Below are positions 9,025 through 19,234 of a stretch of DNA of 64,000 nt, piece by piece (the first letter of the stretch is position 1; each line of letters begins with the position of its first letter). Location of the stretch: assembly GCF_002951615.1 (NCBI RefSeq), contig NZ_CP019062.1, positions 186,001-250,000 of the forward strand, given 5' to 3'. The notes under the pieces are model-generated. The model searched no databases. It saw only the letters and a list, made by a program, of their open reading frames with translations, and had not been told where the DNA came from. The DNA is from Rahnella sikkimica. GTDB lineage: Bacteria; Pseudomonadota; Gammaproteobacteria; Enterobacterales; Enterobacteriaceae. A program made the translations under genes and the position numbers.

Positions 9025-9315
9025 AGAGACCTTTTTTTTAAATGGTATGAATCATGTAGGAATGAGGTAAAAAACCTTTTTAGTGTATGCGCTTTCACAA
9101 GCATTTCCAGATATTCAGATCACATCCGGAACAATCCTTATTTCCTCTCTATTACCGTAACTGCTGAGCAATAACGCCTGCGTGATCTCAGTGCAAGGCT
9201 GTAACTCTGCGTTTCCACATTCTATTTCGAATAATAAATATCCTATTCCCCGGTTTGGCGTAATAATTAGGCTAGTGGGATTAACTGTTTACTTTATTTT
9301 TAACAGAGGATCGTC
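9025..9315. other. Divergent control region, AKR / ipdC
   Basis: A 291-bp AT-rich gap holding the promoters of both genes. Just before the ipdC ribosome site (AGAGGA, 9304-9309) is a TGTTTAC...AACA stretch reminiscent of a TyrR box, but it is too imperfect to call. Confidence 0.4.
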
Positions 9316-10974
9316 ATGGATAATCAATATACCGTAGGTGACTATCTCTTAGACCGCTTATCGTTTAGCGGGATCTCCGAATTGTTTGGTGTGCCGGGGG
9401 ATTACAACCTCACCTTTCTCGACAGCGTAATTAATCATCAGCAAATCACCTGGGTCGGCTGTACCAATGAACTTAACGCCGCGTATGGCGCAGACGGATA
9501 TGCCCGTACCAAAGGCATCGGCGCGCTGCTGACCACGTTTGGCGTGGGCGAACTGAGCGCACTCAACGGTATTGCGGGCAGTTTTGCCGAATACGTTCCG
9601 GTGATCCACATCGTCGGCGCGCCGGCGCTGGCCTCACAGTGTAAAGGCGAATTACTGCACCACACGCTGGGCGACGGCAATTTCGGCCACTTCATGCGGA
9701 TGTCGCAACCGGTGAGCGTCGCGCAAGCTGCGCTGACGCCGGAAAATGCGCTGTCTGAAATCGACCGCGTCATTGAAGAAGTCCTCTATCATTCGCGGCC
9801 GGGCTATATTTTGCTGCCAAGCGACGTGGCGGCGTTGCCGGTCAGCACCCGTGCCCATGCGCTCCCGGCGCGTCAGCCGCCATTCTCGCCTTCTTCTCTG
9901 GACGCTTTTGTCGCCGCCGCAGAAACTCAATTGCGCGGTGCAAAACGCGTTTCGCTGCTGGCGGATTTCCTCGCCGACCGTTTTGACGTCAAAGCCGCGC
10001 TGGAAGAGTGGATGGAAGAAGTGCCGCTGCCGCACGCCACCTTGCTGATGGGCAAAGGACTGTTTAACGAGCAGCAAACGAATTTCGCCGGTACCTATTC
10101 CGGCGCAGGCAGCGCGGCGTCAACCCGTGAGGCCATTGAAGGCGCGGATGTGGTGATTAACGTCGGGGTCAAATTCACCGACACGATCACCGCCGGATTT
10201 ACCCAGCAACTTCCCGACGGCAAATGCATTGATCTCCAGCCCTTTTCCGCCCGCGTGGGCGATCAGATTTTCCACCAGTTGCCGGTGGCTAAAACCGTCA
10301 GCGTCCTGCATCGCCTGACTGCTGAACTGGCTTCCGGCTGGCAATCTTACACGGTAAAACGCACGGCGCTGCCTGCCGCGCATGAAGGACATTTCGGGCA
10401 ATACGAATTCTGGCAGCAGATACAGGATTTCCTGCAACCGGGCGATATTCTGGTCGCGGAGCAGGGAACTGCGTGTTTCGGCGCGGCGGCGCTGAACCTT
10501 CCGGAAGATTGCCAGTTTGTCGTCCAGCCGCTGTGGGGTTCGATTGGTTTTACGCTGCCCGCCGCGTTTGGCGTGCAGATCGCGGCTCCCGCGCGCCGTG
10601 TGGTGCTGCTCATCGGCGACGGCTCGGCACAACTGACCCTTCAGGGGCTGGGCGCGGCGATCCGTTACGGCCTGCCGCCGGTGATTTTCGTCATTAACAA
10701 TGACGGCTATACCGTTGAACGGGCGATCCACGGCGAAACGCAGCGCTACAACGACATCGCGCAGTGGAACTGGACGCAGTTCCCGTCGGCGTTTGGCGGC
10801 AAAGATGTTTTCACCGCGCGGGCCGATTCTCCGCAGGCTCTGAAAGAGGCGATAGAAAAAGCCAGCGCACATCGCCAGATGGCCTGGATTGAAGTGGTTC
10901 TGCCGAAAATGGATATCCCCGAACTGTTAAGCTCAGTGACGAAATCGCTGGCGAAACGTAACTCAGGGCAATAA
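9316..10974 (+). CDS. ipdC: Indole-3-pyruvate decarboxylase
   Basis: Thiamine-diphosphate enzyme that decarboxylates indole-3-pyruvate to indole-3-acetaldehyde, the key step of auxin (indole-3-acetic acid) synthesis in plant-associated enterobacteria. The protein has 552 aa, as in Enterobacter cloacae IpdC. Glu52 in NELNA activates the cofactor, the His115-His116 pair of LLHHTLGDG is in place, the ThDP/Mg motif runs from GDGS (434-437) to NN (461-462), and Glu468 in YTVERA is conserved. Related phenylpyruvate and pyruvate decarboxylases share much of this, so substrate preference is inferred from overall resemblance. Its last 12 bases overlap the 3' end of the convergent LysR gene. The gene is absent from the E. 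coli version of this neighbourhood. Confidence 0.92.
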   Translation: MDNQYTVGDYLLDRLSFSGISELFGVPGDYNLTFLDSVINHQQITWVGCTNELNAAYGADGYARTKGIGALLTTFGVGELSALNGIAGSFAEYVPVIHIVGAPALASQCKGELLHHTLGDGNFGHFMRMSQPVSVAQAALTPENALSEIDRVIEEVLYHSRPGYILLPSDVAALPVSTRAHALPARQPPFSPSSLDAFVAAAETQLRGAKRVSLLADFLADRFDVKAALEEWMEEVPLPHATLLMGKGLFNEQQTNFAGTYSGAGSAASTREAIEGADVVINVGVKFTDTITAGFTQQLPDGKCIDLQPFSARVGDQIFHQLPVAKTVSVLHRLTAELASGWQSYTVKRTALPAAHEGHFGQYEFWQQIQDFLQPGDILVAEQGTACFGAAALNLPEDCQFVVQPLWGSIGFTLPAAFGVQIAAPARRVVLLIGDGSAQLTLQGLGAAIRYGLPPVIFVINNDGYTVERAIHGETQRYNDIAQWNWTQFPSAFGGKDVFTARADSPQALKEAIEKASAHRQMAWIEVVLPKMDIPELLSSVTKSLAKRNSGQ

Positions 10975-11850
10975 ATCGTCGTCCGTCTCCGGCGGGTCAA
11001 TCAGCTGGTCGATGAACCAGCTTCCCGCCGGGCCGGGCTGATTATTTTTACTCCACACCGCATCCACGGAAATCTTCTTCGGCCAGCCGCGCAACGGCAG
11101 CGTCACCAGTTTGTCATGCCCGAACTGCTTCACCAGCCAGTGCGGCAGCGTCGCCCAGCCAAACCCCTGTTCCGCCATTTCCAGCAGCATCAGATAACTG
11201 GGCGCTGACCACACCTGGCCCTGTGCGCGCGGCATATCGCGGCGGCTGTAAGGCTGCAAACACAGTTCGCGAAACGTATGTAGCTGCTCGGGTTGCAGAC
11301 TCTCCATCTTCGCCAGCGGATACTCCCGGCTGCAAAAAATCGACATATCCGTCTGCTCGGGCAGACGCGCCGCGCCAATATCCGGCGGATAACTCGCCTG
11401 CACTTCCACCATCCCGATATGCGCGCGCCCGGACTGCAACAGCTCAATCACGTCCTGATCTTCGGCAATCTGACATTCAAATTCGATATCCGGATAACGT
11501 CGCTCAAACCGGCGCAGCAGCGCTTCATGGTGCGTCGGCTGATAGGTATCGGAAAGCACAAACGTCAGGCGGGTTTCAGTCTGCGTGGATAACCGCACGG
11601 CCAGCTCATCAAGGCGCTCACTGGCGGCCAGAATGGCCTGAACGTGGCTCAGCACGCGCTGCCCGGCAGGTGTCAGCACCGGGTGGCGGCTCTGGCGGTC
11701 GAACAGCGTCACGCCAAGATCCACTTCCAGATTGGCGATGGCCGTGCTGACCGTCGACTGGCTTTTTCGCAATTTACGCGCGGCGGCGGAGAAAGATCCG
11801 GCATCGGCCGCCTCCACAAAGGCAATCAGGGCTTCCGGTGAATAGCGCAT
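10963..11850 (-). CDS. LysR-type transcriptional regulator
   Basis: A 295-aa LysR-family regulator. The N-terminal winged helix-turn-helix occupies about residues 1-60 (FVEAADAGSFSAAARKL, SQSTVSTAIANLE), followed by a substrate-binding domain with the usual ERRYPDIEFE and GFGWATLP elements. The start is preceded by AGGAGAGG. It is divergent from the PACE efflux gene across 132 bp, which makes that gene a likely target, and its 3' end overlaps ipdC by 12 bp. The C-terminus ends in an acidic PPETDDDLLP tail. Confidence 0.92.
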   Translation of the reverse strand: MRYSPEALIAFVEAADAGSFSAAARKLRKSQSTVSTAIANLEVDLGVTLFDRQSRHPVLTPAGQRVLSHVQAILAASERLDELAVRLSTQTETRLTFVLSDTYQPTHHEALLRRFERRYPDIEFECQIAEDQDVIELLQSGRAHIGMVEVQASYPPDIGAARLPEQTDMSIFCSREYPLAKMESLQPEQLHTFRELCLQPYSRRDMPRAQGQVWSAPSYLMLLEMAEQGFGWATLPHWLVKQFGHDKLVTLPLRGWPKKISVDAVWSKNNQPGPAGSWFIDQLIDPPETDDDLLP

Positions 11851-11982
11851 GGAACCTCTCCTGTGAGTTTAATCCATCGATTTTATCGATATTAACTATC
11901 TTTCATCCATCTTATTTAGTGATGATAATGCCTGCCTGTGACAACCGTCACGCATTAATTATCAGGTAACAGGCAGGTCTTT

Positions 11983-12456
11983 ATGTCTAAGCAAACACGC
12001 AATTCATCTCAGAAAACATTGGGCGAGCGCATCTTCCATGCCGTCGGCTTCGAGACGCTGGCCGTCCTGATCTCCGCCCCGGCAGCCGCATGGGCGCTGA
12101 ATAAACCGATCTGGGAAATGGGCGCGCTGGCGATCATGTTGTCGACGACAGCAATGGTGTGGAACATTATTTACAACACCTTCTTCGACAAATTCTGGCC
12201 GGTGACCCGCGTGGTGCGGACGCTGAAAATCCGTATTGCACACGCACTGGGGTTTGAAGGCGGGTTCATTCTGATTGGTCTGCCGATTGCCGCGCTGTGG
12301 CTGGGTATTGGCCTGCTCGATGCGTTCATGCTGGAAATCGGGTTCTTCCTGTTCTTCCTGCCGTACACCGTGGCTTATAACTGGCTGTACGACACGCTGC
12401 GCCAGCGCTGGATGCAGCGCCGCGAAACGGTTCAGGATTGCCCGGCTAAACATTAA
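11983..12456 (+). CDS. PACE-family efflux protein
   Basis: A 157-aa inner-membrane protein with four hydrophobic segments arranged as two bacterial-transmembrane-pair domains, the build of the PACE (AceI) family that exports chlorhexidine and other biocides or short-chain diamines. The conserved membrane Glu sits in VGFETLAVLI of the first repeat, mirrored by LGFEGGFILIG in the second; WNIIYNTFFDKFWP and YNWLYDTLR mark the ends of the two repeats. It is divergent from a LysR gene, the usual PACE arrangement. Its native substrate is unknown. Confidence 0.9.
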   Translation: MSKQTRNSSQKTLGERIFHAVGFETLAVLISAPAAAWALNKPIWEMGALAIMLSTTAMVWNIIYNTFFDKFWPVTRVVRTLKIRIAHALGFEGGFILIGLPIAALWLGIGLLDAFMLEIGFFLFFLPYTVAYNWLYDTLRQRWMQRRETVQDCPAKH

Positions 12457-12476
12457 TTCCCGCAGGCTATCGCCCG

Positions 12477-12516
12477 AAAAAAGCCCGCAGACATTTTCTT
12501 TGTTTGCGGGCTTTTT
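12477..12516 (+). terminator. Intrinsic terminator after PACE gene
   Basis: AAAAAAGCCCGCA pairs with TGCGGGCTTTTT, with an extra ACA/TGT below the loop, ending in a T-run. Confidence 0.85.
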
Positions 12517-12581
12517 GTCGGTTATGGTTTTGTCACGCGGGCTGTTTTCGCCAAAAATACGCAGACAAATGGGAAGCAGAA

Positions 12582-13280
12582 ATGAAAACGTTAGGGCTGA
12601 TTGGCGGCATGAGCTGGGAATCCACTGTGCCGTATTACCGCATGATCAACGAACACGTGAAACAACAGTTGGGCGGATTACACTCGGCCAAACTGTTCCT
12701 TTACAGCGTCGATTTCTACGAGATTGAAAAGCTGCAAATGGCCGGTGACTGGCAGCAGGCGGGCGAACTCCTGGGGAATGCGGCCAAATCGCTGGCGCGC
12801 GCCGGGGCGGACGTCATCGTGGTTTGCACGAATACGATGCACAAAGTGGCCGCAGATATTGAACGTATTGGCGGTCTGCCGTTGCTGCACATTGCCGACG
12901 CCACTGCCGGAAAAATCAAAGCGCAGGGGCTGAGGAAAATTGGCCTGCTGGGTACGCGTTTCACCATGGAACAGGATTTTTACCGCGGGCGTTTACAGGA
13001 ACTGCATCAGATTGATGTCGTGACGCCGGATGCCGGTGACCGCGAAATCATCCATCGCGTCATTTACGAAGAGCTCTGTCTGGGGATTATCCGGGACGAA
13101 TCACGCGGAGAATACCGGCGGATTATTGCCAGCCTGGAACAGCAGGGCGTGGAAGGGATTATTTTCGGTTGTACCGAAATCACCCTGCTGGTCGGCGCTG
13201 AAGATGCGGGCGTTCCCGTTTTCGATACCACCGCCATTCACGCGCTGGCAGCGGCCGGGTTCGCCCTGAAAGGCCATTAA
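12582..13280 (+). CDS. ygeA: Amino-acid racemase YgeA
   Basis: Broad-specificity racemase of the aspartate/glutamate racemase superfamily, 232 aa from the ATG at 12582, which follows GGAAG and aligns with the E. coli start (230 aa). An upstream in-frame ATG lies inside the terminator of the preceding gene and is rejected. The two catalytic cysteines are seen in VVCTNTMHK (about residue 83) and IFGCTEI (about residue 197). [10 protein letters not shown] at the start and [13 protein letters not shown] in the middle are family signatures. E. coli YgeA acts on homoserine and other neutral amino acids. It overlaps the convergent yfeO by 4 bp. Confidence 0.93.
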   Translation: MKTLGLIGGMSWESTVPYYRMINEHVKQQLGGLHSAKLFLYSVDFYEIEKLQMAGDWQQAGELLGNAAKSLARAGADVIVVCTNTMHKVAADIERIGGLPLLHIADATAGKIKAQGLRKIGLLGTRFTMEQDFYRGRLQELHQIDVVTPDAGDREIIHRVIYEELCLGIIRDESRGEYRRIIASLEQQGVEGIIFGCTEITLLVGAEDAGVPVFDTTAIHALAAAGFALKGH

Positions 13281-14539
13281 TCGGCGTCAGGATCCTGACG
13301 GCGTACTGACTGTTTCGCCACCAGCATCAGCGGTTTACCGGCCAGCATCAGCCAGGCCGGTAACATCACGATACACAGCAGCGGCAGCAATTTAAGCCCC
13401 GGCACCACGGCAGCCGCCATAAACAGACTGAGCCAGCCATCGCGCGTGACCACCAACACCATGCCCATTACGGCGCAGGAAACGGTGATCGCCGCAGGTA
13501 CATCCGGGGCGTACTGATGCAGCATCAGGCCCAGCGAAACCCCGACAAACACCGCCGGGAAAATACGTCCGCCACGAAAACCGCACGCCGCCGCGACCAC
13601 TAAGGCCGCCAGCTTGGTGAGCGTAATCGCCAGCAGCGGCCCCATCTCAAACAGCTGATTCGAATGGGCCAGTTCTTTCATCTCATCCAGCCCTTTGAAC
13701 AGCGTGATCTCCCCGCCAATCAGCGCCAGCAGCCCGAGCACAAACCCGCCGAGACCCAGCCGCAGCACCGGATTCTGAACGCTGTTAAACAGCCTGTGCA
13801 TATGCGGGAAAAGCCAGACGGCGAGCATCCCCAGCGCAATGGCGATTAACACCACCACGGAACCGCTGAAAACATCAATCAGCCGCGAACTGTCATACGC
13901 CGGAATACTCAGCGAAAAATCGGGCTGGAAAAACTGATCGGTGGTGATTGCGCCTGCACCTGCGGCGAGCAGCGGTGCGAAAAGCCGGTCCCACAGCGGC
14001 ACATCTTTATTGGTGCCCAGCGTTTGCGAGAAAATCAGCGCAGCGGCAATCGGCGTACCAAACAACGCGCCGATGGTTCCGGCAGCGGCCAGAATGACCC
14101 AGTCGGTGGTCGGTACTTTCGGCATAAACCGCGCGCCAAACGCGGCGGCCAGCGCAATGTTAATCACGGTAATCGGATATTCCGGGCCGAGACTGACGCC
14201 ACCGGCCAGCCCGAGCATCAGGGCCAGCGCCAGACCGGTCAGTGAACTGATTGCCACGGGCGCGCCAATCAGCGATTCGGTTGCCGGATCCGGCCCCGCG
14301 TGGCCCGGCATATATTTGATTAATGCGCCCACGCCGATGCCGGTGAGCGTCAGCATAAACATCGTCCAGCCTGCAGATTGGGTATTTACATTTAAAACGG
14401 CGGGAATGTTTTGCCAAAGCAACGTTTGCAACGCACCGGCAAGCATCATGATGACGACCAGAATCAGGCTCGACAGCACGCCGATCACGATCGCGGGCAA
14501 CGCAAAAGCCAGCATGAGTCTGGCGCGGGGATGAAACAT
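13277..14539 (-). CDS. yfeO: Putative ion channel YfeO (ClC family)
   Basis: A 420-aa inner-membrane protein of the ClC chloride channel/antiporter family, matching E. coli YfeO (418 aa) from end to end. Family elements seen are GHAGPDPA (selectivity-filter region), [10 protein letters not shown] (the GREGP-like site), [10 protein letters not shown] and [13 protein letters not shown]. The GREGP glutamate is present within SLGPEYP; transport mode (channel or exchanger) has not been established for this subfamily as far as I know. It is divergent from glk, exactly as in E. coli. Confidence 0.94.
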   Translation of the reverse strand: MFHPRARLMLAFALPAIVIGVLSSLILVVIMMLAGALQTLLWQNIPAVLNVNTQSAGWTMFMLTLTGIGVGALIKYMPGHAGPDPATESLIGAPVAISSLTGLALALMLGLAGGVSLGPEYPITVINIALAAAFGARFMPKVPTTDWVILAAAGTIGALFGTPIAAALIFSQTLGTNKDVPLWDRLFAPLLAAGAGAITTDQFFQPDFSLSIPAYDSSRLIDVFSGSVVVLIAIALGMLAVWLFPHMHRLFNSVQNPVLRLGLGGFVLGLLALIGGEITLFKGLDEMKELAHSNQLFEMGPLLAITLTKLAALVVAAACGFRGGRIFPAVFVGVSLGLMLHQYAPDVPAAITVSCAVMGMVLVVTRDGWLSLFMAAAVVPGLKLLPLLCIVMLPAWLMLAGKPLMLVAKQSVRRQDPDAD

Positions 14540-14856
14540 GCAAGTATTTCCTTATTTTATAATTTTGTATGCCCTAATAGCTTAGATGAATCTCAGCAAG
14601 GTCTGTTTACCGGCAGTCGACATTATTTTGTGTGACATGCCGCATAAATGTGCGTTGGTTCAAAACTGCGTTGCAGCGTATAGCAATTACCGCTATTTTG
14701 CCCACACGAATCTGTAAGCTTTGCCCGCTGGCAGGCTTGCGCCGGTCGCGTCAAGGGATGTGCAACTTACCTCAGCGCGTCTGGCAGCGTACTCTTTAGC
14801 ACAGCAGCTTTTGCGCGGGTGCGCAGCATAACGAATTTACTTTTGTGGAGAATAAC
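14540..14856. other. yfeO-glk divergent control region
   Basis: A 317-bp non-coding gap containing the promoters of yfeO and glk. A small GC hairpin (TGCGC...GCGCA) lies near 14811-14824 shortly before the glk ribosome site. I found no convincing Cra or CRP site. Confidence 0.5.
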
Positions 14857-15822
14857 ATGACCAAATACTCCCTGGTGGGCGATGTCGGGGGCACCAACTG
14901 CCGCCTGGCGCTTTGCGCTTTAGACAGCGGTGAGATTTCTCAGTCGAAGACGTTTTCCGGGCTGGAATATGACAGCCTCGAAGCCACGGTTCGTGAATAT
15001 CTCTCGCAGCAGCAACAGGAAGTTGAGGATGCATGTATCGCGATTGCCTGCCCGATTACCGGCGACTGGGTGGCGATGACCAACCACACCTGGGCCTTCT
15101 CCATTGCGGAAATGAAGAAAAGCCTCGGGCTGAAACATCTGGAAGTGATCAACGATTTTACCGCCGTTTCTATGGCAATCCCGATGCTCAAGGAAGCGGA
15201 TTTGCTACAGTTTGGCGGCAAAAAAGCGCAGGACGGCAAACCGGCGGTGATTTACGGCGCGGGCACCGGTCTGGGTGTGGCACATCTGATCCACGCCAAC
15301 AAACAGTGGATGAGTTTGCCGGGCGAGGGCGGTCACGTTGATTTCGCACCAAACAGCGAAGAAGAAGACATTATTCTGGAACAGCTGCGCACCGAAATGG
15401 GCCACGTTTCTGCGGAGCGTATTCTGTCTGGGCCGGGGCTGGTGAATCTGTACCGCGCCATTGTGAAATCCGATAACCGCGTGCCGGAAAACTTCAAACC
15501 TAAAGATGTCACCGAGCTGGCGCTGTCAGACGAAAACGTCGACTGCCGCCGCGCACTGTCATTGTTCTGCGTCATCATGGGCCGTTTTGGCGGCAATCTG
15601 GCGCTGAACATGGGCACGTTTGGCGGGGTGTATATCGCGGGCGGGATTGTGCCGCGCTTCCTGGAATTCTTCAAAGCCTCCGGTTTCCGTGCGGCGTTTG
15701 AAGACAAAGGGCGTTTCAAAGATTATCTGATGGATATTCCGGTGTTCCTGATCACCCACGATCAGCCGGGATTGTTAGGCGCGGGAGCTTATCTGCGCCA
15801 GTCAATTGGTATAACGATCTAA
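14857..15822 (+). CDS. glk: Glucokinase
   Basis: Cytosolic ATP-dependent glucokinase that phosphorylates glucose not delivered by the PTS. The protein has 321 aa, as in E. coli, from the ATG at 14857 with GGAG 6 bp upstream; a GTG 12 bp earlier is in frame but sits on the ribosome site. The phosphate-binding motif [12 protein letters not shown] begins near residue 9, the catalytic Asp lies in VINDFTAV, and [18 protein letters not shown] and GGIVPRF follow in family order. Confidence 0.97.
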   Translation: MTKYSLVGDVGGTNCRLALCALDSGEISQSKTFSGLEYDSLEATVREYLSQQQQEVEDACIAIACPITGDWVAMTNHTWAFSIAEMKKSLGLKHLEVINDFTAVSMAIPMLKEADLLQFGGKKAQDGKPAVIYGAGTGLGVAHLIHANKQWMSLPGEGGHVDFAPNSEEEDIILEQLRTEMGHVSAERILSGPGLVNLYRAIVKSDNRVPENFKPKDVTELALSDENVDCRRALSLFCVIMGRFGGNLALNMGTFGGVYIAGGIVPRFLEFFKASGFRAAFEDKGRFKDYLMDIPVFLITHDQPGLLGAGAYLRQSIGITI

Positions 15823-15827
15823 GGCGA

Positions 15828-15861
15828 TCCTGCCTCTTCCCTGTAAAGGGGAGAGGCAGGA
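15828..15861. terminator. Terminator hairpin between glk and hiuH
   Basis: TCCTGCCTCT-TCCC pairs with GGGG-AGAGGCAGGA around TGTAAA. It is a strong 14-bp stem between convergent genes with only a loose T-rich tail. Confidence 0.6.
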
Positions 15862-15884
15862 CAGTCATTATTTCTTTTCTGTTA

Positions 15885-16292
15885 TTAATTTCCGCGATAA
15901 GTCGAGAAACCGTAAGGACTGACAAGCAGAGGAATGTGATAGTGCGGCACTGAGCCATCTGCTTTAAAAATAACGGGGATCTCCGGGAAAAAAGAAGCGG
16001 TATGATGCTTTTCAAACCATTCTCCGGTTTTAAACGTCACCCTGTAATTGCCTTTTTCCATCACGTTTTCATTGGGATACAGTGCAGGAATTCTTCCCTG
16101 ATCATTGGTCACCCCACTGCTTAACTGCACCCATTTGTTACCTTCTTGCTTCTCGAGCGATACGCTTACGCCCTCTGATGGCAGGCCGTTTTGCAGGTTT
16201 AAAACGTGGACGCTGAGAGGATTTGCTGCAAAGGCAGATATCAGACACAGAGCATTGATAATACCGGCGAGTAATAATTTCTTTTTAAACAT
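15885..16292 (-). CDS. hiuH: 5-hydroxyisourate hydrolase (transthyretin-like)
   Basis: Hydrolyses 5-hydroxyisourate, the product of urate oxidation, to OHCU. The protein has 135 aa with a signal peptide of about 22 residues (ends SAFAANP), so it is periplasmic, like the 137-aa E. coli enzyme. Catalytic elements are His in LSVHVLNLQNG, Arg in the GRIPAL region, His in SVPHYHIPLLVSP, and the diagnostic C-terminal YRGN. No other purine-degradation genes lie nearby. Confidence 0.93.
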   Translation of the reverse strand: MFKKKLLLAGIINALCLISAFAANPLSVHVLNLQNGLPSEGVSVSLEKQEGNKWVQLSSGVTNDQGRIPALYPNENVMEKGNYRVTFKTGEWFEKHHTASFFPEIPVIFKADGSVPHYHIPLLVSPYGFSTYRGN

Positions 16293-16533
16293 ATGTTCGT
16301 CCTTTTGAACTCAATGTTATTTGTTAATAACGCAGAATATTTTGCAGAGTTATATTTTTGGTTTTTCCTCATCACAGACAAGAGAAAGAACGGAATATCC
16401 TCTGCCTTGACGAAACAAAGTCTACTGATGACTGACTAACCCGGAGATGACGCGTTGATGACATTTTTGTAATAATTCAGATTCAGGGAGTAAAAGAGCA
16501 CTTCCGCCGCCTCAAAAATGCTCCCGCCCTGCA

Positions 16534-17283
16534 TCAGAATCGCATTAACTGCCTGAATTCCTTCACCTTGCTCCGGCTTACCGGCACTTCGAAATCCAAA
16601 TCGCTTAACCGCAAAATGTAGGTATTGTTAAACCACGGCACAATCTCGCGGATCTTGGACAAATTCACGCAATACGAACGGTGGCAGCGGAAAAAATGCT
16701 CCTCCGGCAGGCGGTTGCACAGTTCGGTGATATTCATCGGCATGGTGAATTCTTCTTTGCGGGTATAAACCTGCGTCACCTTTTCCTGCGCCGCTGCGTA
16801 ATAAATATCGTTAATGTCCGTCACGATAATTCGCTCATCTTTAATGAGATTAATGCTGTGGCTGACGCGCGGCGCATTATTAGGGGCGGGCGCGGCGGCT
16901 TCCTGCTTATTCTGGCTGTCACGCTGAAAATGCGATTCGAGTTTTTGCAGCATCGTGATGAGTCGGGATTCGTGATACGGCTTGAGAATGTAGTCAAATG
17001 CTTCGATTTCAAAAGCTTCTGCGGCGTGTTCTTTGTAGGCGGTGATAAACACAATGTAGGGTTTATGTGCGAACTTACTGATATTTTGCGCCAGCAAAAC
17101 GCCGTCGAGTGAAGGAATGCTGATATCGAGAAAAATTGCATCGACTTCATGGGTTTGCAGATATTTCAGCACGTCCAGCCCATCATCGAATATCCCTTCA
17201 ATTTTGATGCTGCTGTGCGTGTTAATCAGATAACTCAGTTCTTCCTGAGCCGGTACTTCATCTTCGACGATAATGGCTTTCAT
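16534..17283 (-). CDS. ypdB: LytTR response regulator YpdB (PyrR)
   Basis: A 249-aa response regulator paired with the kinase gene just upstream. The receiver domain covers residues 1-118 with phospho-acceptor Asp53 (AIFLDISIPSLDG), Thr in FITAYKE and Lys in DYILKPY; an Ala/Pro/Gln-rich linker follows; the C-terminal LytTR DNA-binding domain ends PVSRSKVKEFRQLMRF. E. coli YpdB (PyrR, 244 aa) activates yhjX in response to pyruvate; the same role here is inferred. The gene follows ypdA after 99 bp and is probably co-transcribed. Confidence 0.95.
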   Translation of the reverse strand: MKAIIVEDEVPAQEELSYLINTHSSIKIEGIFDDGLDVLKYLQTHEVDAIFLDISIPSLDGVLLAQNISKFAHKPYIVFITAYKEHAAEAFEIEAFDYILKPYHESRLITMLQKLESHFQRDSQNKQEAAAPAPNNAPRVSHSINLIKDERIIVTDINDIYYAAAQEKVTQVYTRKEEFTMPMNITELCNRLPEEHFFRCHRSYCVNLSKIREIVPWFNNTYILRLSDLDFEVPVSRSKVKEFRQLMRF

Positions 17284-17382
17284 GGAATGATCCCCGATGC
17301 GTTCGCCCGAATCGCGGGCGGCAGGTTAAATGCTTCAAAAAAATAATAATGAGCGAACAGTGACTGCAGGGTTCTTCGGGCT

Positions 17383-19086
17383 TCAGGCTATTTTGCTCTC
17401 AGGGGCATTTGCCACAGCGGAAGAGGCCTTGGTGATTAAAAATGAAATATCCGTCCCCGGTTCAAGACGCCGGATATTCAGCCCCTGACCGTACAACAGC
17501 GAAACGCGGTGATGCACATTCAGCAGGCCGATTTTATTGCCCGGCATCTCATTGCGCTCAACGCGGTCAATGGTTTCCTGATTGATGCCGTGACCGGTGT
17601 CTTTCACCGAAACCTTCACGCCGTCGGGCTGATGTTTCACTGAAATCACCACCACGCCTTTTCCGCTGCACTTCTGGATCCCGTGGACGATAGCATTCTC
17701 CACCAGCGGCTGGATCAGCAGGCTGGGGATTTTCACCGAAATATCGTCATCAATGTCATAAATCACCGTCAGCTTGCTGCCAAACCGCGCCTGCTCGATG
17801 GCGATGTAATCCTGCACCTGATGGAGTTCCTTGCGCAGATCAATCAGCTCATCGTTCAGTTCCAGGTTATAACGTAAGTAACGGGAAAGATTGATGATCA
17901 GCTGCCGCGCAACGTCAGGACGGGCGCGGATTGAAGACGAAATGGCATTCAGTGCGTTAAACAGAAAATGCGGATTGATCTTGCTTTGCAGCGCGCGCAT
18001 TTCAGCTTTATTCGCCATCTCGCGCAGTTGCTCGGTGCGCGATACTTCCATCTGTGTTGACATAATTTGCGACAGCCCGATCGCCATGACTTTCAGCGAA
18101 TAGGTAATGCGGTGCGGGTCGCAATAATAGATTTTCAGGGAACCGGTCACTTCACCTTTTTCCCACAGCGGGATAATAATCAGCGAATGAATTTGTGGCG
18201 TGCGGTGCATCTCGTCATTATTTTTGACGGTAATCTCGCCGCTTTCCAGCGTGGCTTTGGTCATCTCGCTGAGCGCTTCGTGGCCGATATTGTAGACTTC
18301 CGCACCCACGCCTACGTAGGCCAGAATGTTTTTGGTATCGGTAATGGCGACGGCATCGGCGTCGATATCATCACGGATAATCCGGCAAATACTGTCTAAC
18401 GATTCGGCGTTGATATTCCTAAAATAGGGCAGCGTTTTATTGGCGATATCCAGCGCCAGCCGCGCCTGCCGGGCGGCAATCACTTCTTTTTCATCCTCGA
18501 CGCTTTGTACCAGAATCACGATGAGGCCAATCGAACTGGCACCGAGGATCAGCGGCGCGGCGATGTTCATGACGATATCCAGCCCGAGCGAGAACGGGCG
18601 GGCCATCAGTAAAATCAGGATCATGGTCAGCGTTTCGCACAGCATCCCGCCGATAATACCGACTTTCCAGTGCAGCGCTTTTTTGACTTTTTTATTGATA
18701 TAGCCCGACAGAAAACCGGCGGTAATACTGGTGATCAGACACGGAATGGACGTCGGCCCGTGAATGTCGATGAGAAAACGGTGAGTACCCGACACCACGC
18801 CGGTGATAATACCGACCCACGGCCCGAACAGAATGCCGCCGGACATAATGGCGATGGTCCGCACGTTTATCAGCGAGCCTTCCACGTTGATCCCCGAAAG
18901 TGTGCCGAAAATCGCAAACAGCGAGAAAATCGCGGTGACTGCTGCCAGTTCCAGCGCCGTGTGGTTATCATTTTCTTTATGCAGCAGTTTACGGAACAGC
19001 GGGGTACGCGTGAGGAAAAACAGACAGATGAGCATCAGCGCCGCACGGTCAAAGACCGCCAGCAGCATATCAAACATGTGGGGCAT
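17383..19086 (-). CDS. ypdA: LytS-type sensor kinase YpdA (PyrS)
   Basis: A 567-aa membrane histidine kinase matching E. coli YpdA (565 aa), the high-threshold pyruvate sensor of the YpdA/YpdB pair. The N-terminal 5TMR-LYT membrane domain covers about residues 1-200 ([19 protein letters not shown]), then a GAF domain (about 220-355), then the His_kinase segment with the phospho-His in [17 protein letters not shown] (near residue 372), and an HATPase domain with [14 protein letters not shown] and DTGHGI. It is upstream of ypdB on the same strand, as in E. coli. Confidence 0.95.
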   Translation of the reverse strand: MPHMFDMLLAVFDRAALMLICLFFLTRTPLFRKLLHKENDNHTALELAAVTAIFSLFAIFGTLSGINVEGSLINVRTIAIMSGGILFGPWVGIITGVVSGTHRFLIDIHGPTSIPCLITSITAGFLSGYINKKVKKALHWKVGIIGGMLCETLTMILILLMARPFSLGLDIVMNIAAPLILGASSIGLIVILVQSVEDEKEVIAARQARLALDIANKTLPYFRNINAESLDSICRIIRDDIDADAVAITDTKNILAYVGVGAEVYNIGHEALSEMTKATLESGEITVKNNDEMHRTPQIHSLIIIPLWEKGEVTGSLKIYYCDPHRITYSLKVMAIGLSQIMSTQMEVSRTEQLREMANKAEMRALQSKINPHFLFNALNAISSSIRARPDVARQLIINLSRYLRYNLELNDELIDLRKELHQVQDYIAIEQARFGSKLTVIYDIDDDISVKIPSLLIQPLVENAIVHGIQKCSGKGVVVISVKHQPDGVKVSVKDTGHGINQETIDRVERNEMPGNKIGLLNVHHRVSLLYGQGLNIRRLEPGTDISFLITKASSAVANAPESKIA

Positions 19087-19234
19087 GGTGATTTCTCTGC
19101 ACAGTAATACATAGCTGTGCCAAATGGATTCAGCCGTTATTATAAATAAAAGGTCAGAGTTTCACCACCAAAGGACGGGGAGCGGTTGGGTTCAGGTTAG
19201 AAACTCATTTTTATAAAATGGAGAACAGCCAGAA

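Noticed and set aside
9280-9305. TyrR-box-like sequence before ipdC
   Set aside because: Spacing and half-sites depart too far from TGTAAA-N6-TTTACA to support a call.
12504-12581. N-terminal extension of YgeA by 26 codons
   Set aside because: The extension begins inside the terminator of the preceding gene; the ATG at 12582 has a ribosome site and matches the family start.
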